Positions 1-7,568 of a stretch of DNA of 44,896 nt are shown here, one piece after another; the stretch's first letter is position 1; the number at the start of each line of letters is the position of its first letter. Under the pieces are notes generated by a model. The model did no database searches. It saw only the letters and a list, made by a program, of their open reading frames with translations, and was not told the origin of the DNA. The position numbers and the translations under genes are program-made. Source of the DNA: JBMNCQ01 sp049366715 (GTDB lineage: Bacteria > Bacillota > Peptococcia > Peptococcales > BICA1-8); the NCBI GenBank assembly GCA_049366715.1, contig JBMNCQ010000068.1, positions 1 through 44,896 of the forward strand, written 5' to 3'.

Positions 1-363
1 TTTGTCAGAATAATTAACACCCATCTGGGGTGACATTTTCACAAACTATTGACAGAAAAAGTTTAATCTTTTCTGAAAATTAGTTCCTAATTGATTATAA
101 TAAACATTTCGTAAATTGGCAGGATACTAAATTCACTTCACATGTTACCAGCATTTAATCATCTTACCAAATTAAGCTATTTTTCAAATACACCAAATCG
201 CCTATCAATGCTTATACAAAAATTTATCATAATTATAAAAAGATGTTCAAATTTAATATTCATATAAATTTATGGCTGATAAGATCAATTTTCCCATAAA
301 TTCTTTCTGGTAAGATTTTGTTTACCAAAATTATACTACTCTAAAGTTTTAGTAAAAATGCTG
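1..363. other. AT-rich intergenic stretch, no gene seen
   Basis: No convincing reading frame or known RNA was seen. The stretch is very AT-rich. A small hairpin (CACCC-ATCT-GGGGTG) lies near position 24 and an isolated TTGACA at 48-53 has no good -10 partner at 17 bp. It is the downstream flank of the leftward hemerythrin gene. Confidence 0.5.
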
Positions 364-771
364 CTATTCGACAATATTTTTGCTATCTATTATCAATTTA
401 TCCCTATGCAAAATATGGTGCTCAATCCACTTTACTACAAAGTCTAAAATATCGATAATATACTGTTCCTGCTGAAAATCTATTTTTTCCAGATCCAGAT
501 CATTTATTTTCGCAATAAAATCATCGTGTTCTACCTTATGGGACAAAAACTTTTTATATCCCGCCTGCTGCATATATTTTTCCTCGGAATTAAAATGAAA
601 AACTGTATAATCCTTTAATTCCTGGATCAGGGCCAGGATCCTGTCATATTTATCAATACTCAAATCATCCCTTAACAATTCGTAGATTTTACCGGCAATG
701 CGGAATAATTCCTGATGCTGCTCATCAATATGCTCGACCCCGATTTTATACGCATCTTTCCAGGTAATCAT
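364..771 (-). CDS. Bacteriohemerythrin
   Basis: A 135-residue single-domain hemerythrin, a four-helix bundle that binds O2 at a non-heme di-iron centre; in anaerobes such proteins bind, sense or store oxygen or iron. The iron-ligand pattern is complete: HIDEQH near residue 20, HFNSEEKYM near residue 60, HKVEHDDF near residue 77 and HHILHRDK near residue 117. I chose the ATG at 771 because GGAAGGAGGG lies just upstream; an in-frame start 18 codons further out has no such site. The gene follows the fliL-like gene by 60 bp in the same direction, so the two may be co-transcribed. Confidence in the family is high; the physiological role is inferred. Confidence 0.92.
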   Translation of the reverse strand: MITWKDAYKIGVEHIDEQHQELFRIAGKIYELLRDDLSIDKYDRILALIQELKDYTVFHFNSEEKYMQQAGYKKFLSHKVEHDDFIAKINDLDLEKIDFQQEQYIIDILDFVVKWIEHHILHRDKLIIDSKNIVE

Positions 772-831
772 TCTTACGATCCCTCCTTCCAATTGTAATC
801 TTTTAAAAAGATTACAAATCGTCACTTTCTG

Positions 832-1236
832 CTATTGCCAAACAAAAGACCGGTAGTATATGCCTTTAACAGACCCTTTCTCAAGCTGATCGTTTATTAT
901 AGTAATTAAATCCGTTTTAATGCGCTGTTTGCTTTCTTCATCGTTTAAAGCTTCAATTGTAAGATTCGACAAATAGAGAGTGATTTTATCATTTATGAGC
1001 GGAGCTTTTTTTTCCAGCTCCTTGACTACTTCTCGTTGGTCCGTATGGAACGCCATACTTGTTTTAAGATAGCGGTTACCGGTCTCTTTAATATTTACGG
1101 TAAATTCTTTGGTATCATAAAATTCCAGTGTCTCCATAGAAACAATTTTTAATGAGCTTTTATCGACAACTAAGATGATTGTTAAGATAGAAGATAAAAG
1201 TGCGACTAAAATAATTGTTGCTAAGTTGTTCCTCAC
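832..1236 (-). CDS. FliL-like flagellar basal body-associated protein
   Basis: A 134-residue bitopic membrane protein with one N-terminal membrane segment (residues 5-24) and a FliL-type extracytoplasmic domain: a RYLKTSMAF strand, a helix around ELEKKAPLINDKI, and the terminal YYRSFVWQ, all characteristic of FliL. FliL sits around the stator of the flagellar motor and tunes torque and stator stability. The likely start is GTG, with GGGGTGG six bases upstream. The gene is isolated from other flagellar genes in this window, which is unusual because fliL normally sits in a motility operon; it may be a stray paralogue. It precedes the hemerythrin gene. Confidence 0.8.
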   Translation of the reverse strand: MRNNLATIILVALLSSILTIILVVDKSSLKIVSMETLEFYDTKEFTVNIKETGNRYLKTSMAFHTDQREVVKELEKKAPLINDKITLYLSNLTIEALNDEESKQRIKTDLITIINDQLEKGSVKGIYYRSFVWQ

Positions 1237-1394
1237 AGTCTACCACCCCTATTGGAAATTTCCTTTTCTTACTTCTTTTTTCAGGAAATTTTCCCTATCT
1301 AAAATAATAAAAAGTTATACCCGGCAGGAATAAATAACCTAATTATGGTAAATTATACTATTATCAGTATCTTTATTAATGTGAGGTCTTTTTC

Positions 1395-1910
1395 GTGGCA
1401 ATAGACTTTTATTGGTTTAACCAGGCAGTAGCTTATTGGGCTCTGGTCCTATTCTTTATTCCCTTTAAATATTTAAAGCAAATATTTTTTTTCGCCTTCT
1501 TAGGCGGGTTTGTTTACACCTGGATTGTCCAGGCAATGGCTGTCCAGGTCTTTGAATTCTGGAGTTTCAAAAGGGATTTATTATCCTGGTGGGATATTCC
1601 ACTGTTTTTTGTAATGTCCTGGTTCGCAGTAACTTATCTCTATGGCTACCTCCTTTACCGTTATCCCCGCTTTCAAGTCTTTATCTTAGCTTTTTTTGTC
1701 CTCTGGGGTACGCTCATGAGTTATACGGCCAGACTTTTAAAAAAGCTCGACATGACAAATTGGAGTGTCTTGGAAACTTTAATGTTCGCAGTATTCTCCC
1801 ATGTTATGTTACTTTATGTTTTCAAATTCATGCATAAAGTTCAAGATTTAGGGGTCCACGAAGATATGCTGGAACTCACCTTCGGCAGTTTATTAAGAAA
1901 AAAGGAATAA
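1395..1910 (+). CDS. Multi-pass membrane protein, CBO0543-like
   Basis: A 171-residue hydrophobic protein with about five predicted membrane segments (around residues 10-25, 28-50, 65-88, 92-110 and 128-146). No catalytic motif is visible. The overall pattern resembles the small CBO0543-type membrane proteins found in several copies in spore-forming Firmicutes, and a second protein of this style lies at 29047-29517. Start is GTG with a GTGAGG stretch ten bases upstream. It is divergent from the fliL-hemerythrin pair and convergent with the ABC-F gene. Function unknown; the family assignment is by general resemblance only. Confidence 0.6.
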   Translation: MAIDFYWFNQAVAYWALVLFFIPFKYLKQIFFFAFLGGFVYTWIVQAMAVQVFEFWSFKRDLLSWWDIPLFFVMSWFAVTYLYGYLLYRYPRFQVFILAFFVLWGTLMSYTARLLKKLDMTNWSVLETLMFAVFSHVMLLYVFKFMHKVQDLGVHEDMLELTFGSLLRKKE

Positions 1911-1952
1911 TCTCGTTAAGCTAAAACAGCAGATTCCCCGCTCTTATGCTTT

Positions 1953-3845
1953 TCAGCTTTCCTCAAGAGTCTGATTTAATTCAGCCCATTTTTCATATAA
2001 CAAAGGTATTTCTTCTTCCAATTTTTTAAACCGGCTGATTTTTTCCCTGCTCACTTCTTCATTTTGATAAGTTTCAGGAGCAGCCAGTTCAGCGCCCAGA
2101 GCTTTGCGCTCTTCCTCTAAGACGATTATCTGCTCCTCCAGCCGAGCAATTTCTGCCCGCAGTTTACTTTTATTAATTTGGGGGTTTGTTCCCGTATTTA
2201 AGGCCGCTTTTTTCTCCCGTTTTTTTAATTCAGGCTCCGGGGGTTTGATTAAAGTCTCCTTTCTTTCCCTGAAATAAGCATAATTACCTAAATAATTATG
2301 TAATTTTCCATTTTCCAGCTCCATTGTCCGCGTAGTAATTTGATCCAACAAGAACCTGTCATGGGAGACCACTAAAATCGTACCGGAAAAATCCTCTAAA
2401 AATTCTTCTACTATTTCTTTCGCTGAAATATCCAAATGATTCGTTGGTTCATCCAGTACTAAAAAATTAGGTTCACTTAAAATCAATTTAAGTAAAGACA
2501 ATCTGCCCTTTTCCCCGCCGCTTAAATCCGCAACCTTTTTATAGACATCATCACCTTGAAAAAGAACCTGGGCCAGCCTGTCTCTGGCTTCATTCTCCTT
2601 CAATCCCGTATCATAAATTAGTTCATCAATCACTCTATAATCATTGTGAAGACTTTTATGTTCCTGATCAAAATAGCCTATTTTAACCCGGGAACCTGTT
2701 TGTGCCTGGCCTGCCGACGGCTGTAGTTTATTTACAATTATTTTGAGTATTGTCGACTTACCTGTTCCGTTCTTACCGATTAATGCTACCTTTTCCCCTT
2801 GATAAATTGTAAAGCTAAGATCCGCAAACAAATCCCTGCTGCCATAAGCCATGGAAAGTTTTTCAGCTTTCAGTACAATATCCCCGCTACGTCCTGAGCT
2901 TTGCCGGCCCAGGTAGATCTGCCGGTTGGAAGACACATTTTCTATTTGTTCCAGCCTTTCCAGCCGGCCGGCCCTGCCCCTGGCCTGCTTGGCCTTGATT
3001 CCGGCTTTATAACGCCTGATATATTCTTCAATTCTTTGAATCTCTTTTTGTTGCTTCTCATAAGCCCGGGCCTGAGCCAATTCCTGTTCTTTTTTTAAGA
3101 CAAGATATTTGGAATAGTTACCCGGATATACCGCCAGCTGCTTATTCGCTAATTCCCATACTCGGTTCACAATGGCATCCAGAAAATATCGATCATGGGA
3201 AATCAGCAGTACTGCCCCTTGGTAACCTTTTAAGTAAGATTCCAGCCATTCTAAAGCATACAAATCCAAGTGGTTGGTAGGCTCATCCAGAAGTAAGAGG
3301 TCAGGCTCCCTTACCAAAAGCCTGGCTAAACCTGCTCTGGTTTTTTCTCCACCGCTAAAAAGATTGACCTCCCGGGTTAAATCCTCATCTTTAAAGCCGA
3401 TCCCTTTCATAACCCTTCTGGCCTGTGCTTCACAGGCAAAGCCTCCGGCCAGTTCATATTCGTGGGTAAGCTTAGTATATTGCTCCATTATTTTAGCCAG
3501 GTCTTCTCCCTGTTTTTGCCCCATTTGCTGCTCCAGCTTACGGAGCCTGTCCCGCATAGCAAAAATATCGGCAAAACTGTCTAATACGGAATCTAAAAGG
3601 GTAGTGCCCGGGTCATATCCAGGCATTTGCTCTAGATATCCGATCCGGTAGCCGTTGCCGGTCATGATCTCCCCGTCATCCAAATACTCCTCCCCTGTTA
3701 AACAGCGCAAAAGTGTTGTCTTCCCTGCTCCGTTAGGACCTACCAACCCAATTTTTTCACCTTCAGTAATCGTAAAGCTGATATCCTGAAAAATTAACTC
3801 GGCCCCATAGGACTTAGTCAGTTCCCTGCCCTGCAGAATGATCAT
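1953..3845 (-). CDS. ABC-F family ATPase (two ATP-binding cassettes)
   Basis: A 630-residue soluble protein with two ABC ATPase domains and no membrane segment, the hallmark of ABC-F translation factors, which bind the ribosomal E site and act in translational rescue or antibiotic resistance. Cassette 1 has Walker A GPNGAGKTT (residue ~37), signature FSGGEKTRAG (~165) and Walker B LLLLDEPTNHLD (~185). Cassette 2 has GKNGTGKST (~355), LSGGEKGRLS (~440) and FLVLDEPTNHLD (~463). The charged linker between them carries the KQARGRAGRLERLE stretch, and a Lys/Glu-rich coiled coil forms the C-terminus as in YdiF/YfmM-type members. I prefer ATG 3845, with GGGGTGG five bases upstream, over GTG three codons earlier. 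Confidence 0.93.
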   Translation of the reverse strand: MIILQGRELTKSYGAELIFQDISFTITEGEKIGLVGPNGAGKTTLLRCLTGEEYLDDGEIMTGNGYRIGYLEQMPGYDPGTTLLDSVLDSFADIFAMRDRLRKLEQQMGQKQGEDLAKIMEQYTKLTHEYELAGGFACEAQARRVMKGIGFKDEDLTREVNLFSGGEKTRAGLARLLVREPDLLLLDEPTNHLDLYALEWLESYLKGYQGAVLLISHDRYFLDAIVNRVWELANKQLAVYPGNYSKYLVLKKEQELAQARAYEKQQKEIQRIEEYIRRYKAGIKAKQARGRAGRLERLEQIENVSSNRQIYLGRQSSGRSGDIVLKAEKLSMAYGSRDLFADLSFTIYQGEKVALIGKNGTGKSTILKIIVNKLQPSAGQAQTGSRVKIGYFDQEHKSLHNDYRVIDELIYDTGLKENEARDRLAQVLFQGDDVYKKVADLSGGEKGRLSLLKLILSEPNFLVLDEPTNHLDISAKEIVEEFLEDFSGTILVVSHDRFLLDQITTRTMELENGKLHNYLGNYAYFRERKETLIKPPEPELKKREKKAALNTGTNPQINKSKLRAEIARLEEQIIVLEEERKALGAELAAPETYQNEEVSREKISRFKKLEEEIPLLYEKWAELNQTLEES

Positions 3846-3857
3846 TTGGTCCACCCC

Positions 3858-3966
3858 GTATCTGTTCTCTGTGCTCTGTGCTCGGTTTTCAGTTCTCGGT
3901 TCTCAGTTCTCTGTAAACTATCAACTATGAACTATATTCTATCAACTATGCTCTATGTTCTTTAAA
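3858..3966. repeat. Degenerate 7-bp tandem array
   Basis: About fifteen consecutive, imperfect 7-mers can be read off: TGTTCTC, TGTGCTC, GGTTTTC, AGTTCTC, GGTTCTC, then drifting to TATCAAC, TATGAAC, TATATTC, TATGCTC. The array lies directly upstream of the ABC-F gene. Related arrays occur in two gaps of the nif cluster. Confidence 0.75.
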
Positions 3967-3996
3967 CTAACTTTTAGCTTAACAGAAAACAATAAC

Positions 3997-4021
3997 AAAA
4001 AAAAGACCTGCGTCCGCAGGT
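3997..4021 (-). terminator. Intrinsic terminator downstream of the ferredoxin gene
   Basis: Read leftward, the hairpin ACCTGC-GGAC-GCAGGT is followed directly by C and eight T residues. It is also the left end of the 4005-4209 element, so that element would end leftward transcription coming from the ferredoxin gene. Confidence 0.75.
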
Positions 4022-4209
4022 TAGACTGTTGACAAAGTCTTAAAATTGTATTGTCAGGAGGTACGACCAAGGAATTTCGGTTTTGTCTATTTCGCAAAGC
4101 CTTATTAGGCAAGGCTTAAAAGTGAGACTGCTTCGTTCCTCGCAGTGACACGAAGAGAGCTTTATAATAAGAAATAGTTTGTCGACACATTGACCTGCAT
4201 CTGCAGGTC
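4005..4209. mobile_element. ~205-bp MITE-like element with 34-bp imperfect inverted ends
   Basis: The left end (4005-4038) and the reverse complement of the right end (4176-4209) align over about 34 bases: both begin GACCTGC, continue GCAGGT after a short variable loop, and carry GT-GACAAA further in. Each end alone also folds into a hairpin. Inside is an AAGCCTT/AAGGCTT hairpin and, read on the minus strand, a CTGCGAGGAACGAAGCAGTC core (4112-4150 region) resembling a dispersed intergenic repeat familiar from many bacterial genomes. There is no coding capacity and no clear target duplication. Confidence 0.5.
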
Positions 4210-4228
4210 CGGAAATGTCTGCTTCTCC

Positions 4229-4414
4229 TTAGCTTGCTTTGGAAAAAACTTGCATAGGACAATATTTAATGCATTTTCCGCATCGAATGCACTTATCATA
4301 GTCAATCCGGGGGCAGCCATAACCCTTCTGGACAATAGCTCCCGTCGGACAAACATTTACAGACGGGCACTTATGATTTGCCGGGCATCTTGCTTCATTA
4401 ATATTTATTGTCAT
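4229..4414 (-). CDS. Small 4Fe-4S ferredoxin-type protein
   Basis: A 61-residue protein with two cysteine groups. The second, CIRCGKCIKYCP, is a canonical 4Fe-4S motif; the first is unusual (C-x5-C-x5-CP followed by YGCP) and could bind a second cluster. The likely role is electron carriage in the cytoplasm. I chose ATG 4414, with GAGGTG six bases upstream; an in-frame GTG three codons earlier overlaps that site. The gene stands alone between the nif cluster and the ABC-F gene with its own consensus-like promoter and a palindromic operator (4441-4490), so it is not simply the tail of the nif operon. Its partner is unknown. Confidence 0.85.
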   Translation of the reverse strand: MTININEARCPANHKCPSVNVCPTGAIVQKGYGCPRIDYDKCIRCGKCIKYCPMQVFSKAS

Positions 4415-4440
4415 TAATAACACCTCGGTATTTTTATCTT

Positions 4441-4490
4441 TACCCCCCAGGGGTATGAATAATATACCATCCTCCTCACCTTTTTGTCAA
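4441..4490 (-). promoter_or_regulatory. Promoter with CsoR/CstR-like operator
   Basis: Read leftward: -35 TTGACA (4485-4490), 18-bp spacer, -10 TATATT (4461-4466), then ATACCCCTGGGGGGTA (4441-4456) where transcription should start. C-tract/G-tract sites bounded by AT are the known operator type of the CsoR family (copper-sensing CsoR, persulfide-sensing CstR). Regulation of the ferredoxin by such a repressor is inferred; no csoR gene lies in the window. Confidence 0.65.
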
Positions 4491-4541
4491 TATCAATTTA
4501 TCTCTAAATATAGCCGGATTCAGAAACTAATTTGCTAATTT

Positions 4542-5372
4542 TCACCCGACCCTTTTTAAAAGCCGGGGATTTTTCCCGGTAATAATACCGGTGATTTCCC
4601 CGAGTATTTCCGTAATCGTTTCCCGGCTGACTTTACTTTTGAAGTGATAGAGCCCTTCCAACCCCTTCATACATTTTAAATAATCACAATTTCCTGCCCG
4701 CTCACCAATTCCGCCAATCGTACAATCTATATATTTGAATCCTACAGCTGCCGCGGCCAGAGAATTAGCTGCCGCCATACCGAAATCATTATGGGTATGA
4801 ATACCCAGGGGGGAAGTAATATTCTTAACCAATGCCGGAAGCTCCCGGTAAATTCTTTGCGGGTGTAATACCCCTACCGTATCGGCATACCGGATCATCC
4901 GTGCCCCTTCGCATACCGCCCTTGTCCCCAGCTCGGTTAAAAAGCTCAAATCGGCCCTGGAAGCATCTTCAAGACCAATATGAACGGTAAATCCTTTTTC
5001 CCGGGCAAAATAGATACACCTCACCATTTGATTTAAAACCCATGTTTTATCTTTCTTCAGCTTCGTATAAATTTGCATATCTGAGGCAGGTACTGAAATA
5101 TGAATGATATCCGCGCCGCAATCGACAGCATGTTTGATATCCTCAATGTTCATCCTGTTCCAGGTAGAAATTTTACTTTTTAAATTCAATTCTACTATTT
5201 TTTCAATGCTCTTCTTCTCTTGGCCGCCCATAGCCGGTGTTCCCGCCTCAATCTGGTAGATACCCAGTCCGGCAAGAAGGATGCTGATCTTTAACTTTTC
5301 CTGACAGTCGAGAGCAATTCCCGGACTTTGCTCCCCGTCACGTAATGTTGTATCAATTATTCTAATTTCCAT
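4542..5372 (-). CDS. nifV: Homocitrate synthase, alpha-type subunit (NifV-alpha)
   Basis: A 276-residue TIM-barrel protein of the HMGL-like/DRE-TIM family with DTTLRDGEQSPG at residue 7 (metal and catalytic residues), the HTHNDFGMAAAN metal site near residue 191 and GIGERAGNCD near residue 222. It condenses acetyl-CoA with 2-oxoglutarate to homocitrate, the organic ligand of FeMo-cofactor. Compared with one-piece NifV (~380 residues) it lacks the C-terminal region, which sits in the neighbouring nifV-omega gene. This split is known from Clostridium pasteurianum. It is the last gene of the nif cluster, separated from nifV-omega by a 178-bp repeat-bearing gap. Confidence 0.9.
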   Translation of the reverse strand: MEIRIIDTTLRDGEQSPGIALDCQEKLKISILLAGLGIYQIEAGTPAMGGQEKKSIEKIVELNLKSKISTWNRMNIEDIKHAVDCGADIIHISVPASDMQIYTKLKKDKTWVLNQMVRCIYFAREKGFTVHIGLEDASRADLSFLTELGTRAVCEGARMIRYADTVGVLHPQRIYRELPALVKNITSPLGIHTHNDFGMAAANSLAAAAVGFKYIDCTIGGIGERAGNCDYLKCMKGLEGLYHFKSKVSRETITEILGEITGIITGKNPRLLKRVG

Positions 5373-5424
5373 CTCTCATCCCTCACTATAAACGCCTGTT
5401 CGCCTGCTTAATGACTGGTAAAGT

Positions 5425-5550
5425 TTAGATCATAGAGCATAGTCCTCAGTTCTCAGATACCGGTTCTCAGTTGTTTTTCTTCATGAACCGACATTTTATA
5501 ACTGTTCCAAGTACTGCCGCTACCGTAGACACTGTAGCTACCATAAACCT
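5425..5550. repeat. Composite repeat in the nifV-omega/nifV-alpha gap
   Basis: Read leftward from the nifV-omega stop: AGGTAAAGG, a GTAGCGGCAGTA run, CAGTTATAAAATG, then degenerate 7-mers of the GAGAACT/GAGGACT kind. The same parts in the same order occupy the nifE-nifN gap (9905-10055). No reading frame is present. Confidence 0.65.
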
Positions 5551-6597
5551 TTACCTCTGGCTCTCCCAGCTTCCGGACTGGCAGAGATAAAGCAGTTCCT
5601 GATCAGATATTTCCCGTTTCAGAGTAACACTCATTTTCTTAACATGATCGATAAGCCGGGGAATTTCTTTTTCATCATATTTAATATGCAGCTCTTTTAA
5701 CTTGGCAATTAAAGCATTTTTTCCTGAATGTTTACCAATAACCAGTTTTCTTTTCAGACCTACCATTTCCGGCTCATACGGTTCATAGGTCCGGGGGTTT
5801 TTTTCTATCCCATCGGCATGAATACCCGACTCATACTTGAAAATATTCTCACCGGTAATGGGCTTGTTCTTAAGAACCTTTTTTTCGGTTAAATACTCAA
5901 AAGAACTTTTTAACGTTTGCAAAAAGCTTACATCGGCCAAAACCGGATCGCCTCTAATAATCTTGGCGGCCATGATTACTTCCTCCAGAGGGGCAAAATT
6001 TCCTATTCCGTTAAAACTTGCGGAAATAGCAGAGACTCCCGGACTGCTTTCCGGTAAATCCAAGGCCAGCGCCGTAGCCAGAGAATAATCATCTTCAGGA
6101 CAAACATCAATTCCCACCTGCCAATCCCCGGTGATTTCTTTGATTAAGACCTGCCAATCCGTAAGCATCTGATTACTTAAGCCTTGAATTCTCAGAATAG
6201 CTATTCTGCCGGCCGGAGTTTTTAAATCCTGCACCGCCTTGCTAAGCTCCGCTTTGCTATCACCCCGCCATTCAAAAATGATTCTATCTTTATGGTCCGC
6301 AAGTTTTTTTAATAACTCCGGGCGGGTTATTAAAATAAATTTAACGCTTTCCGGATCGCCGCAGGATACAAGCTCTTCCCTGGAATCAATGCGCAGGACA
6401 AAATCCAAACCCGGAGGAACCGTCCCTAGTTTTTTCAGAAAGACACTGTTAATTTCTATTAAGTCTACGCCTGTTTCCTGCAGGAGCCGGCAAAAGCGGA
6501 AGATCTCCTCTCCCTCAAATTGTTTGTTGATTTTAGCCAGCTGCGTAAGAGTTCTGTCAATGATTAAGCACGGACCTCCGGTCAAAACTACCGTCAT
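5551..6597 (-). CDS. nifV: Homocitrate synthase, omega-type subunit (NifV-omega)
   Basis: A 348-residue partner of the alpha subunit. Its N-terminal half keeps the shape of a TIM barrel but has lost the catalytic signature (DRTLTQL where active enzymes have DTTLRDG, and no HTHND). The C-terminal half, from PITGENIFKYESGIHADGI near residue 243 through LVIGKHSGK near residue 287, is the subdomain that closes the active site in homocitrate/isopropylmalate synthases. The active enzyme is therefore presumably an alpha-omega complex. Its start lies directly after the anfO-like stop, so translation is likely coupled. Both genes are given the family symbol nifV. Confidence 0.88.
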   Translation of the reverse strand: MTVVLTGGPCLIIDRTLTQLAKINKQFEGEEIFRFCRLLQETGVDLIEINSVFLKKLGTVPPGLDFVLRIDSREELVSCGDPESVKFILITRPELLKKLADHKDRIIFEWRGDSKAELSKAVQDLKTPAGRIAILRIQGLSNQMLTDWQVLIKEITGDWQVGIDVCPEDDYSLATALALDLPESSPGVSAISASFNGIGNFAPLEEVIMAAKIIRGDPVLADVSFLQTLKSSFEYLTEKKVLKNKPITGENIFKYESGIHADGIEKNPRTYEPYEPEMVGLKRKLVIGKHSGKNALIAKLKELHIKYDEKEIPRLIDHVKKMSVTLKREISDQELLYLCQSGSWESQR

Positions 6598-6598
6598 T

Positions 6599-7225
6599 TT
6601 AATTTACCTGCTTGGTAACTAAAACTTTTACTTGGCCCGGCCCGGTTTCCAACTCCTGCATGTTTAGATTATCTTTTAAACAAAAACCGCTGAGCCACAT
6701 GGGAACATGATTACCCAAAATTTCCAGGGACGTAAATTCCCCTTTTTGAAGAAAAGGGATTAAAACCTGTTTGGAAGTGAGCTGTCCTTTGGCCTTCTGG
6801 ATTTCTTTCAGGGAAATCCTGTAATTCCCCGGTGAGATTTCGACAGGGACTATGTTTACCTGCACCGGCTCCTGCATATTCTCCGACAAATTTGCAGCTT
6901 CTTCTTTTTCTAAAATATCATTGATAAATTCTAAAGGCTTTCCCATACATTCCCAAACGTTTTTTTGAGCTTTTTCCAGCATATAATAAGGTATCCCCAC
7001 TACCGAATTCCCGACAAAAATATTGCAGTCCCCTAAAAAAGTTATGATTTCGTCCATTTTCAAGCGGAGATGTTTAAGGGATGTAATCTTTTCAAGTTCG
7101 AAACTCTTTTCTCTAAGCTTATGCCAAGCTTCTTGCTGTTTTGCAAAGACAACTAATTTTCCCTTTTCAGAAAGACTGACTGTTTCTCCGTTTTCTCCGA
7201 CATAAACGGCTATCGTGCCAGGCAT
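6599..7225 (-). CDS. AnfO-like nitrogenase accessory protein
   Basis: A 208-residue protein resembling the AnfO family, first named from iron-only nitrogenase operons. Recognisable stretches are IAVYVGENGETVSLSEKGK at the N-terminus, the FLGDCNIFVGNSVVGIPYY core near residue 65 and the following WECMGKPLEFINDIL. The C-terminal part, after residue ~125, looks like a separate domain related in style to a NifB/NifX-neighbour domain. The biochemical role of AnfO is not established. I chose ATG 7225 with GGAGGA nine bases upstream. The gene sits between the [2Fe-2S] ferredoxin and nifV-omega in a molybdenum-type cluster, with no anfHDGK or vnf genes nearby. Confidence 0.7.
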   Translation of the reverse strand: MPGTIAVYVGENGETVSLSEKGKLVVFAKQQEAWHKLREKSFELEKITSLKHLRLKMDEIITFLGDCNIFVGNSVVGIPYYMLEKAQKNVWECMGKPLEFINDILEKEEAANLSENMQEPVQVNIVPVEISPGNYRISLKEIQKAKGQLTSKQVLIPFLQKGEFTSLEILGNHVPMWLSGFCLKDNLNMQELETGPGQVKVLVTKQVN

Positions 7226-7243
7226 AATCACCACTCCTCCAGA

Positions 7244-7552
7244 TTATATTTCCAATCTTTTCACTACCGAGCCGCTTTCAATGTGCTCATCAAAAATTTC
7301 TTCCACATCCTCAGGTGTAACAGACCCATACCAAACATTATCGGGATAGACAACAACGATGGGTCCTTGATCACACAGGGCAAAACAACCGGTGTTAGAA
7401 ACAAAGACTTCTCCTGCCAGCTCCCTTTCCTCAATTTCTTCCATAAATTTCAATACAATCTCTACCCCGGCATTAGAGTGACAGTAGCCCTTTTGCTGGC
7501 CGTTTACCCGTGAACTGCTACAGACAAAAATATGGTGTTTCGGTTTTTTCAT
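7244..7552 (-). CDS. [2Fe-2S] thioredoxin-like ferredoxin
   Basis: A 102-residue thioredoxin-fold ferredoxin of the Clostridium pasteurianum [2Fe-2S]/Shethna type. Ligand cysteines follow the family pattern: one at the N-terminus (FVCSSS), one about 13 residues later (GYCHSN), and a C-x3-C pair in NTGCFALCDQGP. The C. pasteurianum homologue is known to interact with the MoFe protein, consistent with this position inside the nif cluster. Start ATG 7552 has AGGAGG eight bases upstream. It follows nifB by 16 bp and precedes the anfO-like gene by 18 bp, so co-expression is very likely. Confidence 0.9.
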   Translation of the reverse strand: MKKPKHHIFVCSSSRVNGQQKGYCHSNAGVEIVLKFMEEIEERELAGEVFVSNTGCFALCDQGPIVVVYPDNVWYGSVTPEDVEEIFDEHIESGSVVKRLEI

Positions 7553-7568
7553 TGGCACCGCCTCCTTT

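Noticed and set aside
4023..4175. Remnant of a transposase gene inside the inverted-end element
   Set aside because: No frame longer than a few dozen codons and no transposase motif; it can only be a non-autonomous element.
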